The notes below the pieces were generated by a model. That model was given only the letters and a program-made list of their open reading frames with translations, had not been told where the DNA came from and did not search any database. The position numbers were made by a program, and so were the translations under genes. A stretch of DNA of 64,000 nt from the NCBI GenBank assembly GCA_963734065.1, contig CAVTFN010000003.1, positions 744,001 through 808,000 of the forward strand, written 5' to 3'. How positions within the stretch are numbered: position 1 is the first letter of the stretch; every line of letters starts with the position of its first letter. Origin of the DNA: DATBLE01 sp963734065 (GTDB lineage: Bacteria; Actinomycetota; Thermoleophilia; Gaiellales; Gaiellaceae). Of the stretch, positions 50,531-58,620 are shown piece after piece.

Positions 50531-50974
50531 CTATGCCGCCTCGTCGGGCGGAGTTTTGACGCAGCCCGAGTGAGCCAGGAGATTCCAGCCACTAAGCTCG
50601 GCTAGAACCCTCGGGGGCGTCGTCGCCGGTCGAGCCAAAACCGCGAGATCGCCGCTGACGAAATCGCCCGTGGCCGACACGACTTCGAGACCGGCCGCTA
50701 GCTCGAACTGGACGCACGCACACGTCGCCCGACTCAACGCCTCGCGCTGCGGTGGCGTCAGGAGACTCGGGTCGAGCCTCCGATACCTCCACGTTGGCGT
50801 GGCGTTCGCCGCGCCGGGCTGCTCGACCGGAGCACCGCCGATGATCGCGTCGATCCACTTCTCCGCCCGGTCGATCAGCGGTTCCAGTTCTCCGCTGTCC
50901 TCGGTCGGGAGATCGCCATCGGGATCACCGTTGAGGTACGCCTCCAACGCTTCCAGGGTCGTGTACGTCGGCAT
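50531..50974 (-). CDS. Phage head-tail connector (gp6-like)
   Basis: 147 aa. YTTLEALEAYLNGDPDG start, LIDRAEKWIDAIIGG and REALSRATCACVQFELA match the small helical head-completion proteins that ring the portal in HK97-type heads. Six bp downstream of the capsid gene, as expected for this role. Confidence 0.65.
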   Translation of the reverse strand: MPTYTTLEALEAYLNGDPDGDLPTEDSGELEPLIDRAEKWIDAIIGGAPVEQPGAANATPTWRYRRLDPSLLTPPQREALSRATCACVQFELAAGLEVVSATGDFVSGDLAVLARPATTPPRVLAELSGWNLLAHSGCVKTPPDEAA

Positions 50975-50980
50975 CCAGAC

Positions 50981-53143
50981 TCAGCTAGCCGCGATCCGAA
51001 TTGCCGCTGAGATCCTCTCCGCTCCGAACTGGCCCGAGCCTTCCAATCGCATCGTGCTCGTGTTCGTCACGCCGTTGTTTTCCTCGAACCTTTGGAGACT
51101 CAGCGGCGAGACGTAGAGCCTGCCGACAGCCTGCGAGTCGAGCACGACCGGTGCCGCAGCCGACTTGCTGATCCTCACGTTCAGACCGAACAACTGGCCC
51201 GGCGCGAACCGGCCCGGACCGAACGTGTAGATAGCCTCCGGCCCGTCGCTCGTCAGCACGTCGAGACTCTCCGAGTCCGCTGGCCGAAGGACGAGCGTGT
51301 CCGGGTTGTACCCCTCGGCCTGCACGAGCGTGATCGCCTTCCGGATCGACACGAGCAGCGGGTCGGAACCCGGCGGCTGATTGTCCGCCGCCGCGAGACC
51401 CGTCAGCACGAGCGAATCGAGCGCCTCCGAAATCGAAAGGCGCAGGTCCTGACCGATTACGGTCCGAATCGAGTCGTTCTCGATCCAGATATTCGGGACG
51501 CCGATCTGCACCGCCGCGATTCCGAGCATCGGGACCGCCTCGACGCGGACGTTGCTGTCGGCCTCGGCCTTCGGCTGATCCGAATCGATCTGGCGGATCA
51601 CATCGGCCGGGGCTGGAAGCGTCCGGCTCGTCTGGCGAAGCACCGAGATCGACGTAGTTCCAGCATCGACGCCGACCGTCGGGATGACCGGGAACACGTA
51701 GCGCGTGTCACTCCCGAGCGGGTAGCCGTCACGCCTGATCGGTGCGATGTCAGCCGCGACCGTCGGATCGTCAATCGTCAGCCCGCGCATCTCGCTCGCG
51801 GACATGAACTCCGCGAAGGTGATCGACGCCCGCGACTCCGGCGACCACCCTGCCCGCTTGTAGAGATCGTGGAGGCTCCGACTCTCGGCTCCGCCCTCGA
51901 TCCTGTCCTCGACGCGCAGGCTGCCGCCGCTGCCCTGCGTCCTGTCCTCTGCCTCGCTCTCGTTCTCGACGGTCTGCTCGACCGCCGCCTCAACTTCGCT
52001 CACTTCTCCGCCCTCCGTTCGTGATCTCAACTCAACGACTCCGGCGTCCGGATACGCCGCGTAGGTGGCGAGCGAGGCATCGAGCAGGGTGCTGATCCGG
52101 GTCAGCGTGCGCGTATCGCCTTGCCACAATTGGCCTTCCGGCCGGACCTTGAACCTGAAACTCGCACCGTCGAGATCGCCGCGAGCGACACTGGCCCGAA
52201 CGTTCTGCCCGAGCGGGGAGTCCGGTAGGTCAAGCTCGAACCGCAGCCCGCGCTCGTCCTCCGACAGCCTCAGCGTGCCGCTCCTGGTCCGGCCGAGCAC
52301 GCTCGACGGATCGTGATTCAGGAGCGCCCGAACATCGGGATCACTCGCCAGCACGTCAGCGAACGCACCCGGCGCGATCTGCTCGCGGAACCCTCCGGGT
52401 AGCTCGTGCGAGAGCGTGTTGAAAGTCGCCGCGTACCCGACGACAGTCCGGCCGCGAGCTTCGAGATTCGCCACGTCCACCGAGACCGTCCGCTCCTCGA
52501 ACTCGTCCTCGAGGATCCGGCCCTCGGCTGCCGCTGCCGCGATCCCCGCGAGCGAGAGCAGCGCCGCCGTCGGAGTCTTGCCGACCTTCCGGAGCAGCGC
52601 GACGAGCGCCCGAGCCGCAGCCCTGATGAGCGACGGCGAGGCTTTGACCTTGCCGATGAGCGACTGAGCCGAGAGCAGCGCCGCGACGTTCAGCGTCCCG
52701 TCAGGCTCGCGGACCGGCAGCGAGTACCGCTCGCGCCAGTCCTCGACCTCCGGCCCGCGATCAAGCAGGCTCGACCGCGCATAGCTCTCCGCGTCGAACC
52801 GGCTCGGAGATCCGTCCCACGGCTCGTGCGAGACCTTCTCGTCAGCCACCGGCTCGGCCTCCGGCTCCGTGTCCGGCTCGTCCGGTTCCTCGGCCTCCGG
52901 CTCGTCCGGTTCCTCCGGCTGCTCCGGCTCCTGCTCCTGGCCGTCCAGCTCGGCCACCGCAGCGCACGCCTTCGCCCGCGTCTCCGGCCCGACCTCCACT
53001 CCGGCGAGGTTGGGGCTGTGACCGGTAGCGCAAAATTCCCGACAGGCAGCTATCGCGATGTTCGTCGCGTGCGCCTCCGCATAGCCACGGTCCCTCTGGA
53101 TCGCCTCCGCCACGAGCCGCACGTACTCCGGCAAGTCCGACAC
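50981..53143 (-). CDS. Prohead protease-major capsid protein fusion (HK97 type)
   Basis: 720 aa in several modules. Residues ~1-60 are a short helical domain (VAEAIQRDRGYAEAHATNIAIAA) seen at the start of actinophage head proteins; ~68-105 is an acidic E/P/D linker; ~108-165 is a WDGSPSRFDAESYARSSLLDRG to SLPVREPDGTLN domain. Residues ~215-380 are the HK97 prohead protease (VGYAATFNT, LLNHDPSSVLGRT with the histidine, DLDGASFRF with the serine). A charged linker leads to the HK97-fold capsid (~430-720). The protease would free the capsid domain during assembly. GTG 53143 abuts the portal stop. Confidence 0.85.
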   Translation of the reverse strand: MSDLPEYVRLVAEAIQRDRGYAEAHATNIAIAACREFCATGHSPNLAGVEVGPETRAKACAAVAELDGQEQEPEQPEEPDEPEAEEPDEPDTEPEAEPVADEKVSHEPWDGSPSRFDAESYARSSLLDRGPEVEDWRERYSLPVREPDGTLNVAALLSAQSLIGKVKASPSLIRAAARALVALLRKVGKTPTAALLSLAGIAAAAAEGRILEDEFEERTVSVDVANLEARGRTVVGYAATFNTLSHELPGGFREQIAPGAFADVLASDPDVRALLNHDPSSVLGRTRSGTLRLSEDERGLRFELDLPDSPLGQNVRASVARGDLDGASFRFKVRPEGQLWQGDTRTLTRISTLLDASLATYAAYPDAGVVELRSRTEGGEVSEVEAAVEQTVENESEAEDRTQGSGGSLRVEDRIEGGAESRSLHDLYKRAGWSPESRASITFAEFMSASEMRGLTIDDPTVAADIAPIRRDGYPLGSDTRYVFPVIPTVGVDAGTTSISVLRQTSRTLPAPADVIRQIDSDQPKAEADSNVRVEAVPMLGIAAVQIGVPNIWIENDSIRTVIGQDLRLSISEALDSLVLTGLAAADNQPPGSDPLLVSIRKAITLVQAEGYNPDTLVLRPADSESLDVLTSDGPEAIYTFGPGRFAPGQLFGLNVRISKSAAAPVVLDSQAVGRLYVSPLSLQRFEENNGVTNTSTMRLEGSGQFGAERISAAIRIAAS

Positions 53144-54337
53144 TCACGCTCCCGCCTCAGTCGTTGCCTGAGATGGCGGCAAGTTCAGCCGAGCGCGTGC
53201 CTCGTTCCGGTCGAGCCAGCCACGCTCAGGATCAAGAGCGAGCGCCATCACCTGCGCCTGCACGAGCGTGTCCGCCTCCACCCACGCCGACCGCTCGAAC
53301 TCGACATACGACCGCTCGGAACAGAGGCGCGGGTGCCCGCTGATCCCCTGTTCGAGCAGCACGCAATAGACGTTCGTGCACAACACTTGGAACGCCCTCA
53401 CCATGCTCTCGGTCGTGCTGTAAGTGAGGCTCGACATGTTGTCGATTCCGACGACAAATCCGGGGACCCTGAAAATTCTCGCGATCTCAGCACTCGACAT
53501 GGAACGCTGAGCCACGAACTCGCTGTCCTTTGGGCTGAGGCTGATCGCCGCGAACGAAACGTCCGTCGAGAGCACCGCAACCCGGCCGCGATTCGCGCTC
53601 CCTCGGTGGCGCGTCTCGAAATCTGTTTTCAGGGCTGAAAGCACATCGTCAGCGCCCGGCCCGGACTGCACGCTCAGAACCCCGAGCGGGCATGAGTTGT
53701 TCACCGCCATCGCACTCGCCGCGTCCGTCAACTGCTTCGCCAGCCCGAGGCTTTCTCGCGCCTGCCCAATCGGACTCAGCCCGAGGACGCCGCTGCTGTC
53801 AGTGCATGGGAGCCTCACGTGGAGAACGTCATCCGTCCCGTGCTCCGTCTGACGGCCCGAGTCACGATGCGTCAGCCTGTAGCGCGGCTCGCCGTTTCGG
53901 ATCTCGACCGTGATCGACTCCGGCGGGATGAGTCCTAGCTGCGCCACCTGGCCGGACTCGTCCGAGTAGAGACCGATGAACGCGTTGCCCGAGCACGCGA
54001 GCGACTGCACGGCCGCGCCGATGAACTCCGCCTGCGTCACGCCGGGCGCGGGCCGTTCGAGCAAGCTCACGAGCCGACCGCCGACGAGCCGCTCCCGACC
54101 CTCGTCAGGCAGCTTCCGGTACGCCTTGAGCGGCAAGCAAGCCACGGCCTCGGAGATCGCCCGCACGCACGCCAGCACGTCAACGATCTGCATCGCGCTC
54201 GTCGTCGTGATCGACTCGCCCGCGATGCTCGGCAGCGGCAGCGGCGCAGCGCCGAATTGCATCGCTGGCCCAGTGTCCGGCCGGAGCGTGCGCTCCTCGC
54301 CGGAACGCCCGAATATCCGTTGTACGACAGACGCCAT
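53144..54337 (-). CDS. Phage portal protein (HK97 family)
   Basis: 397 aa. QIVDVLACVRAISEAVACLPLKAYRKLPD at the start, LQSLACSGNAFIGLYSDESGQVAQLGLIPPESITV, then IARIFRVPGFVVGIDNMSSLTYST are the HK97 gp3-like signatures. Forms the dodecameric DNA gate at one capsid vertex. First gene of the minus-strand head operon and divergent from terminase across an AT-rich 96-bp gap. Confidence 0.9.
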   Translation of the reverse strand: MASVVQRIFGRSGEERTLRPDTGPAMQFGAAPLPLPSIAGESITTTSAMQIVDVLACVRAISEAVACLPLKAYRKLPDEGRERLVGGRLVSLLERPAPGVTQAEFIGAAVQSLACSGNAFIGLYSDESGQVAQLGLIPPESITVEIRNGEPRYRLTHRDSGRQTEHGTDDVLHVRLPCTDSSGVLGLSPIGQARESLGLAKQLTDAASAMAVNNSCPLGVLSVQSGPGADDVLSALKTDFETRHRGSANRGRVAVLSTDVSFAAISLSPKDSEFVAQRSMSSAEIARIFRVPGFVVGIDNMSSLTYSTTESMVRAFQVLCTNVYCVLLEQGISGHPRLCSERSYVEFERSAWVEADTLVQAQVMALALDPERGWLDRNEARARLNLPPSQATTEAGA

Positions 54338-54394
54338 CGGTAGAAATAGATAATACGCTAGATCGGACGTATCTCGACACGTAATTCAGCTAGC

Positions 54395-54407
54395 ACACAT
54401 CTTGTGT
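54395..54407. promoter_or_regulatory. Operator-like palindrome in the portal/terminase gap
   Basis: ACACA-TCT-TGTGT in the AT-rich divergent region 54338-54433. TATTAA (54411) on the plus side and TATTAT (minus, about 54350) are possible -10 elements, so one regulator could control both transcripts. Confidence 0.35.
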
Positions 54408-54433
54408 CCTATTAACTCACGAATGACGCTACG

Positions 54434-55774
54434 ATGAACGAGAGACAATTACGAAGTTTCTACCGCTTCGCCGCCTCGGTTGACCGGCCGCTAGAGCCGT
54501 TTCAGCGGAAGATCGCCCGCGCTCACTTCCTCGGCCCGGAGCGCGAACTCGCGGCAGTGCTCAGCAAGGGGAACGCCAAGTCCTCGCTAGGTGCGCTCCT
54601 GGCCGTCCATCACCTCCTGACCGTCCCCTCCCCCGCCGTCGTGATCGGAGCGGGCAGCCGCGAGCAGGCACGCGTGATCTTCGAGCTAGCCCGCGACGTA
54701 GCCGAGCACCCGAGCCTCGGGGACGCCGTGACCACCCGACACCTCGAACTCAGGGCGAACGGAGGAACGGTCCGAGTCGTCGCCTCCGACGGCGGACTCG
54801 CCCACGGTCCCACGCCTTCCCTGTCGATCCTCGATGAGCTTTGGTGCCACAAGTCCGCCGACCTCTACGAGAGCCAGCGCACCGCGCTCGTGAAGCGACC
54901 CGACGCCCGCCTCCTGATCCTCTCGACCGCGCCCCGCTCGATTGACACGCCGCTCGGCCACCTCCGCGCCCGAGCACTCTCCGGAGAAGTGGTGCGGGCC
55001 GGTGTCTTTACAGACGCCCGAGCGCCGGGTCTCCGCCTGCTCGAATGGTCGCTCGACGCCGCGACTGACAACCTCGACTCCGACCACCTCGTCAAGCAGT
55101 GCAACCCGGCGAGCTGGATCTCCGCCGACGTGCTGGCCGAGCAGAGACACGCGCTACCTCGGCCGGTGTTCCTCCAATTCCACGCGTGCGTGACCGGAGC
55201 AGGCGAGGGAGCTTGGCTGCCGCCGGGTGCGTGGACCGCCTGTAAAGACAGCTACGAGGTGGAGGCAGGCGAACCGGTCTGGATCGGCGTCGATGTAGGA
55301 GGCTCCCGAGCCTCGACCGCCGTCGTCGCCGTGACCGAGGACCTCCGCGTCGTCGCCTGCGAAGTCCTCCAAGGGGACGACGCCGTTCTCCGCGTGCCTG
55401 ACGTTCTGCTCGAACTCGCCGCCGTGTACGACGTGCGCGAGATCGCGTTCGACCCGTGGAGATTCGCCTCGGAAGCCCTCCGCCTCGAACGAGACCACGG
55501 CCTCGTGATGGTGCAGTTCCCACAGAGCCACAGCCGGATGACCGTCGCCTCAGAACGACTGCACAAGGTGATCGTGGAGCAGCGCCTCAGGCATCGAGGC
55601 TGGCGAGACCTCGACCGTGCCATCGCCTCAGCCGTCGCGAAGCAGACCGGCCGAGGCTGGCGGCTCGACAAGAGCAGCCCCGGCGTTCAGATTGACGCAG
55701 CCGTCGCGCTGGCTCAGGCAGTTGAGAGAGCCGAGCACCGCGCCCCCACGGTCGTGCTGTACGGGTATCTCTAG
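54434..55774 (+). CDS. Phage terminase large subunit
   Basis: 446 aa. ATPase half: Walker A-like SKGNAKSSLGAL (about residues 43-54), AVVIGAGSREQARVIFE, Walker B LSILDELW (about 133-140). Nuclease half: IGVDVGGSRAST with the first metal aspartate (about 280), IAFDPWRF and the late QIDAAVALAQA aspartate. Drives DNA into the prohead. Unlike most phages it points away from portal and capsid. A small subunit is not recognised. Confidence 0.88.
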   Translation: MNERQLRSFYRFAASVDRPLEPFQRKIARAHFLGPERELAAVLSKGNAKSSLGALLAVHHLLTVPSPAVVIGAGSREQARVIFELARDVAEHPSLGDAVTTRHLELRANGGTVRVVASDGGLAHGPTPSLSILDELWCHKSADLYESQRTALVKRPDARLLILSTAPRSIDTPLGHLRARALSGEVVRAGVFTDARAPGLRLLEWSLDAATDNLDSDHLVKQCNPASWISADVLAEQRHALPRPVFLQFHACVTGAGEGAWLPPGAWTACKDSYEVEAGEPVWIGVDVGGSRASTAVVAVTEDLRVVACEVLQGDDAVLRVPDVLLELAAVYDVREIAFDPWRFASEALRLERDHGLVMVQFPQSHSRMTVASERLHKVIVEQRLRHRGWRDLDRAIASAVAKQTGRGWRLDKSSPGVQIDAAVALAQAVERAEHRAPTVVLYGYL

Positions 55775-55983
55775 TCGCGCACCTTCGGCAACGATCCAGG
55801 GCTGTAGCCCTCATCAACGATGAGCGGCATCGACGGCCGACCGACCTCCACCTCACAGCCGGTCACCGGACCGGCCAGCACCGACAGCCACCGATGCATC
55901 CTGTGCTGCCGACACTGCGCTTCCTTGTACGCGCTCCCCGCGAACCGCACGGTGAGCACCACCTCCATCTCGTACTCGGGCAC
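55771..55983 (-). CDS. Small protein of unknown function
   Basis: 70 aa: MPEYEMEVVLTVRFAGSAYKEAQCRQHRMHRWLSVLAGPV. Beta-strand start then a basic helix. It overlaps the convergent terminase stop by 4 bp. No family recognised. Confidence 0.5.
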   Translation of the reverse strand: MPEYEMEVVLTVRFAGSAYKEAQCRQHRMHRWLSVLAGPVTGCEVEVGRPSMPLIVDEGYSPGSLPKVRD

Positions 55984-56008
55984 GCCGCGAGCCTAACCCC
56001 GCAGGCGG

Positions 56009-56182
56009 CTAGCTTCGGTTCCACACCCGCAACGTCTGCCCCGCGCAAAGCGCCGCGCCGACGATGCAGGCAGCCCCGAGCCAGTAAATCCCTCCGATGA
56101 AGCTCAGCAGAGCCAAGGCCGCAAAGCCCACCGTCCATCCGATCCACACTTGCCTAGGGTGGTACTTCCACCGGGACATCAT
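56009..56182 (-). CDS. Small two-helix membrane protein
   Basis: 57 aa from ATG 56182: SRWKYHPRQVWIG then WTVGFAALALLSFIGGIYWLGAACIVGAALCA, two membrane segments. Could be a superinfection-exclusion or holin-like protein, but nothing proves it. Confidence 0.5.
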   Translation of the reverse strand: MMSRWKYHPRQVWIGWTVGFAALALLSFIGGIYWLGAACIVGAALCAGQTLRVWNRS

Positions 56183-56294
56183 TCCGACCCTAGAGCAGCT
56201 GGACGGAGCACACAACATGCGCTAGAGCGCCGACGTGTTTGCGCCGAACAGCGGGAGTGCGAGTCCTATACGGGCCTCAAAGATCCGGCCGAGC

Positions 56295-56326
56295 GGCTAG
56301 CCACCCGTCACCGGCGCGGTCTACGC
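56295..56326 (-). repeat. Element-internal repeat R1
   Basis: Minus-strand GCGTAGACCGCGCCG followed by GTGACGGGTGGCTAGCC. Its TAG forms the stop of the gene ending at 56321. It lies ~110 nt before the 56182 start. Confidence 0.7.
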
Positions 56327-56794
56327 TCCGCAGACGTTCTTCTCGCGGCTGATGGCCGGGCTACAGAAGACGCCGCCCGTCGTTGTATCCGTGATGACGC
56401 CGTTTGGCCCACCGTCGCGCAGCCGAAGACGGCCTAGCTGTCCGACGCGGGGCAGCGTGTGCCCCATTTGATCCGCCGCATACAACCTCATCGCGGTCAC
56501 GCGGTATATCGCTGTCGCCGTTCGCGTTGTGCCAGTGACCTCCACGAGCTTGAAGTTCATGGAAAAAATGCGCTGGCAGCATCCAGCACTGGCACCTTCG
56601 AGGCCCTGGCCGTTGCGCTTGATCCCCAACCCCCCGCCGTGCGTCCACCAGTTCTTCGCAAACGTCGAGATCGTCGCCCTCGGCGGGGCCATCCCGTGAT
56701 CGGCAGCCGCATCCGCGAGCGTCACGGAGATGACGACGGCCAGCATGATCACGAGCACGACCAGGAGCCCAACCCGCTTCAAGTAGTGGATCAC
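56321..56794 (-). CDS. Exported or membrane-anchored protein of unknown function
   Basis: 157 aa from GTG 56794. One N-terminal helix (VGLLVVLVIMLAVVISVTLAD), then a ~130-aa outside domain with cysteines (ASAGCCQRIF, GVFCSPA, NVCGA) and IYRVTAMRLYA. The repeat R2 ends 10 nt before the start codon. Unknown family; likely changes the host surface if expressed. Confidence 0.55.
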   Translation of the reverse strand: MIHYLKRVGLLVVLVIMLAVVISVTLADAAADHGMAPPRATISTFAKNWWTHGGGLGIKRNGQGLEGASAGCCQRIFSMNFKLVEVTGTTRTATAIYRVTAMRLYAADQMGHTLPRVGQLGRLRLRDGGPNGVITDTTTGGVFCSPAISREKNVCGA

Positions 56795-56803
56795 GACGTA
56801 AGA

Positions 56804-56835
56804 GGGTAGCCGCCGTCACTCGGCGTGGTCTACGC
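56804..56835 (-). repeat. Element-internal repeat R2
   Basis: Minus-strand GCGTAGACCACGCCGA followed by GTGACGGCGGCTACCC. Ends 10 nt upstream of GTG 56794. Confidence 0.7.
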
Positions 56836-56880
56836 GGGCACCAGAACGGCCGCGATCACGATGCGCTTCATGGCCGGGCG

Positions 56881-57354
56881 CTATGGGCTGTTAGGAGCGT
56901 CTTCGGTTTCCGGTGCGTCTTGTGGGTGCTGCGCGAAGTAGTAGTCGCGTCCCTTGGAAGTTGCCCGCATCAGGAGCCACGGAGCCTTAATCCGTCCGTC
57001 GTGCCCGACGCTGCTTCCCAGGGACAGAACGCCAACAACCTTTTCTCGAGGGAGGCCCTCGTCCTCTGGCACGTGCCGGGAGTAAGTCTGGCCGAAGTCG
57101 TCAGCCTCGTAGAAGTACACAAGCCCGTCGTCAAACAACTCCATCAGGACGGCAGCAACCAGACGATCAAGGTCTCCCGCGCTGGATTGCGGCAGATCCT
57201 CGTGTGCATCGGCCCAGGCCAGGGACGTCTCCCATGGCGGCTCCAGCACTGCACATTTCAGCTGCTGAAGCTTGTACCGACCGACGGATTCAGTCATCGC
57301 TGATCGAGCCAGTCCTTTACGGCGAGCACTGCCGCGATTGGGGACGCGCTTCAC
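56881..57354 (-). CDS. Hypothetical protein
   Basis: 157 aa from GTG 57354. GRYKLQQLKCAVLEPPWETSLAWADAHEDLP, LVAAVLMELFDDGLVYFYEADDFGQTYSRHV and a DYYFAQHPQDAPETEDAP tail. Possibly a winged-helix-like fold. The repeat R3 ends 7 nt before GTG 57354, which favours this start over ATG 57297. Confidence 0.55.
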   Translation of the reverse strand: MKRVPNRGSARRKGLARSAMTESVGRYKLQQLKCAVLEPPWETSLAWADAHEDLPQSSAGDLDRLVAAVLMELFDDGLVYFYEADDFGQTYSRHVPEDEGLPREKVVGVLSLGSSVGHDGRIKAPWLLMRATSKGRDYYFAQHPQDAPETEDAPNSP

Positions 57355-57361
57355 AGCCCCA

Positions 57362-57390
57362 GGCTAGCCGCCGTCACCGGCGCGGTCTAC
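57362..57390 (-). repeat. Element-internal repeat R3
   Basis: Minus-strand GTAGACCGCGCCG followed by GTGACGGCGGCTAGCC. Sits in the gap between the HNH gene stop and GTG 57354. Confidence 0.7.
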
Positions 57391-57394
57391 CGAC

Positions 57395-57718
57395 CTAGCG
57401 CCTTCGCATCCGCCGCTTCAACGCTGCTCGGGTCTGCTTCCCGTGACACGGCTCGCACACGACCGCGAGATTCGTGAGCACATGCGTCCCGCCATCCGCG
57501 ACCCGGCGGAGATGATGAACCTCCAACTTCTCGCGTCCCCCGCACACGGCGCAGCGGTAGCGGCCTGCTTCCTTCGCCTCACGGATCACTCGCTTCGGCG
57601 GTCGGTTCATGCTCGACGCCGACGGCCGGACCCGCCACCCGTTCGGCGCGTGACGCTTGCAATACGAGCCGCCATCGACAAGACGGCCGCAGGTCAAGCA
57701 GGGCCGAGCGAAGCCCAC
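57395..57718 (-). CDS. HNH endonuclease
   Basis: 107 aa. An N-terminal zinc ribbon (PCLTCGRLVDGGSYCKRH) and a classic HNH: YRCAVCGGREKLEVHHLRRVADGGTH, then NLAVVCEPCHGKQ with the second cysteine pair. In HK97-type phages and satellites such proteins work with the terminase in DNA packaging. Here it is ~1.6 kb from terL. Confidence 0.88.
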   Translation of the reverse strand: MGFARPCLTCGRLVDGGSYCKRHAPNGWRVRPSASSMNRPPKRVIREAKEAGRYRCAVCGGREKLEVHHLRRVADGGTHVLTNLAVVCEPCHGKQTRAALKRRMRRR

Positions 57719-57721
57719 CGG

Positions 57722-57946
57722 TCAGCGCCCCTTCACGACTGCGAGCACGAGCGCCAGCACGAGCAGCCCGCCGCCGACGAGCGGACCGCCGACCGCCGTC
57801 CCGATCAACACGATGACGAACGCCAGCCCGATCACCTGGATCGTCAGCCACGTGCTCGGCTCGTACGAGTGGACCGGCGGATCGTCGTCCCCTTCGTCCC
57901 CCTCGTCGGGATACCCGAGCACGGCTATCCAATCACTCAGATCCAC
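57722..57946 (-). CDS. Small membrane protein
   Basis: 74 aa. An acidic N-terminus (YPDEGDEGDDDPPVHSY) and two hydrophobic stretches, WLTIQVIGLAFVIVLIGTAVG and LVGGGLLVLALVLAVV. 3 bp upstream of the HNH gene. Function unknown. Confidence 0.55.
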   Translation of the reverse strand: MDLSDWIAVLGYPDEGDEGDDDPPVHSYEPSTWLTIQVIGLAFVIVLIGTAVGGPLVGGGLLVLALVLAVVKGR

Positions 57947-57974
57947 GCTCGGATGATGCCTGGGCTGCGCCCGA

Positions 57975-58538
57975 TCATGGAGGACCCGTCGCCTGAAACG
58001 CCCACTGCACAGACCCCGGCTCGAAGCTCGAACGCCTCGGCCGACCCCCGAATACCCCTTGACAGATCAGGACCCGCAACAGAGAGGCTGGACCGGAGAG
58101 CCGAGGGGTTGAAAGCGGGTGGCCGGGGTCCTGTGGGTATGCCCCGCGTCTAGGGATCCTTGAGAGGAACGGGATCCTGTAGAGAGTCCACCAAAATGAA
58201 CGCGGGCCGGGCGGTTGATTCTTTCGGCCTCCGCCTCCTGGCTTCTTCACCTCGCCGCTGTCCTCGATCAGACCGAGGCGCGGGAGGATCTCGCGGGTGA
58301 TCTCTCTGGCGTAGTCCTTGCCCTTCTTCGGCGCGTCGATCAGCCGTAGGAGTTTCTGAACGCGGGCGGTCGTGAGGAAGATCGCTGGCGTTCCGTCCCC
58401 GAGGATCTCGAACGCGTCGCGGGGTCCCTCGGCTCGGAGGTGTAGCTGTAGTTCGAGCACCTCGACCGCGATCCGTTCAGCTTCGGGCAGTGCGTTGGTG
58501 ACGTGGATCGGCTGGACGGTTACACGGCCGAGGCTCAC
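57975..58538 (-). CDS. Hypothetical protein next to attR
   Basis: 187 aa. RIAVEVLELQLHLRAEGPRDAFEILGDGTPAIFLTTARVQKLLRLIDAP, then YAREITREILPRLGLIEDSGEVKKPGGGGRKNQ and FWWTLYRIPFLSRI. The middle resembles a winged-helix reading head, so it could be a regulator or replication-like protein, but I do not recognise the family. The last ~50 aa are low-complexity. Confidence 0.45.
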   Translation of the reverse strand: MSLGRVTVQPIHVTNALPEAERIAVEVLELQLHLRAEGPRDAFEILGDGTPAIFLTTARVQKLLRLIDAPKKGKDYAREITREILPRLGLIEDSGEVKKPGGGGRKNQPPGPRSFWWTLYRIPFLSRIPRRGAYPQDPGHPLSTPRLSGPASLLRVLICQGVFGGRPRRSSFEPGSVQWAFQATGPP

Positions 58539-58576
58539 GGCTGCCTCCGGCTGAGTTGCTGTCTACGTTTCCGGCC

Positions 58577-58620
58577 GAGTTCCCCTCTGACTTCTGGTAG
58601 ATACGGCAAAGGGAAACCGC
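58577..58620. other. attR
   Basis: Junction of the element with dtd; GA at 58600-58601. The element half carries GAGTTCCCCTCTGAC at 58577-58591, 8 nt from the GA, the inverted partner of the attL arm (13 of 15 bases). Confidence 0.85.

Larger units (their letters stand above)
47777..58601. mobile_element. Integrated capsid-encoding mobile element (satellite-like) in dtd
   Basis: About 10.8 kb between two halves of dtd. Left to right: serine integrase, RHH protein, two small unknowns, head-tail connector, protease-capsid fusion, portal, large terminase (opposite strand), a set of small unknown or membrane proteins, HNH nuclease. No tail tube, tape measure, baseplate, lysin, holin, primase or polymerase is recognisable, and no frame is visibly broken. 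Joining 47777 to 58600 across the shared GA restores LLADTAKGNRPSF and a complete 141-aa Dtd. Content matches what is known of capsid-forming PICI-type satellites better than a full prophage. Confidence 0.88.
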
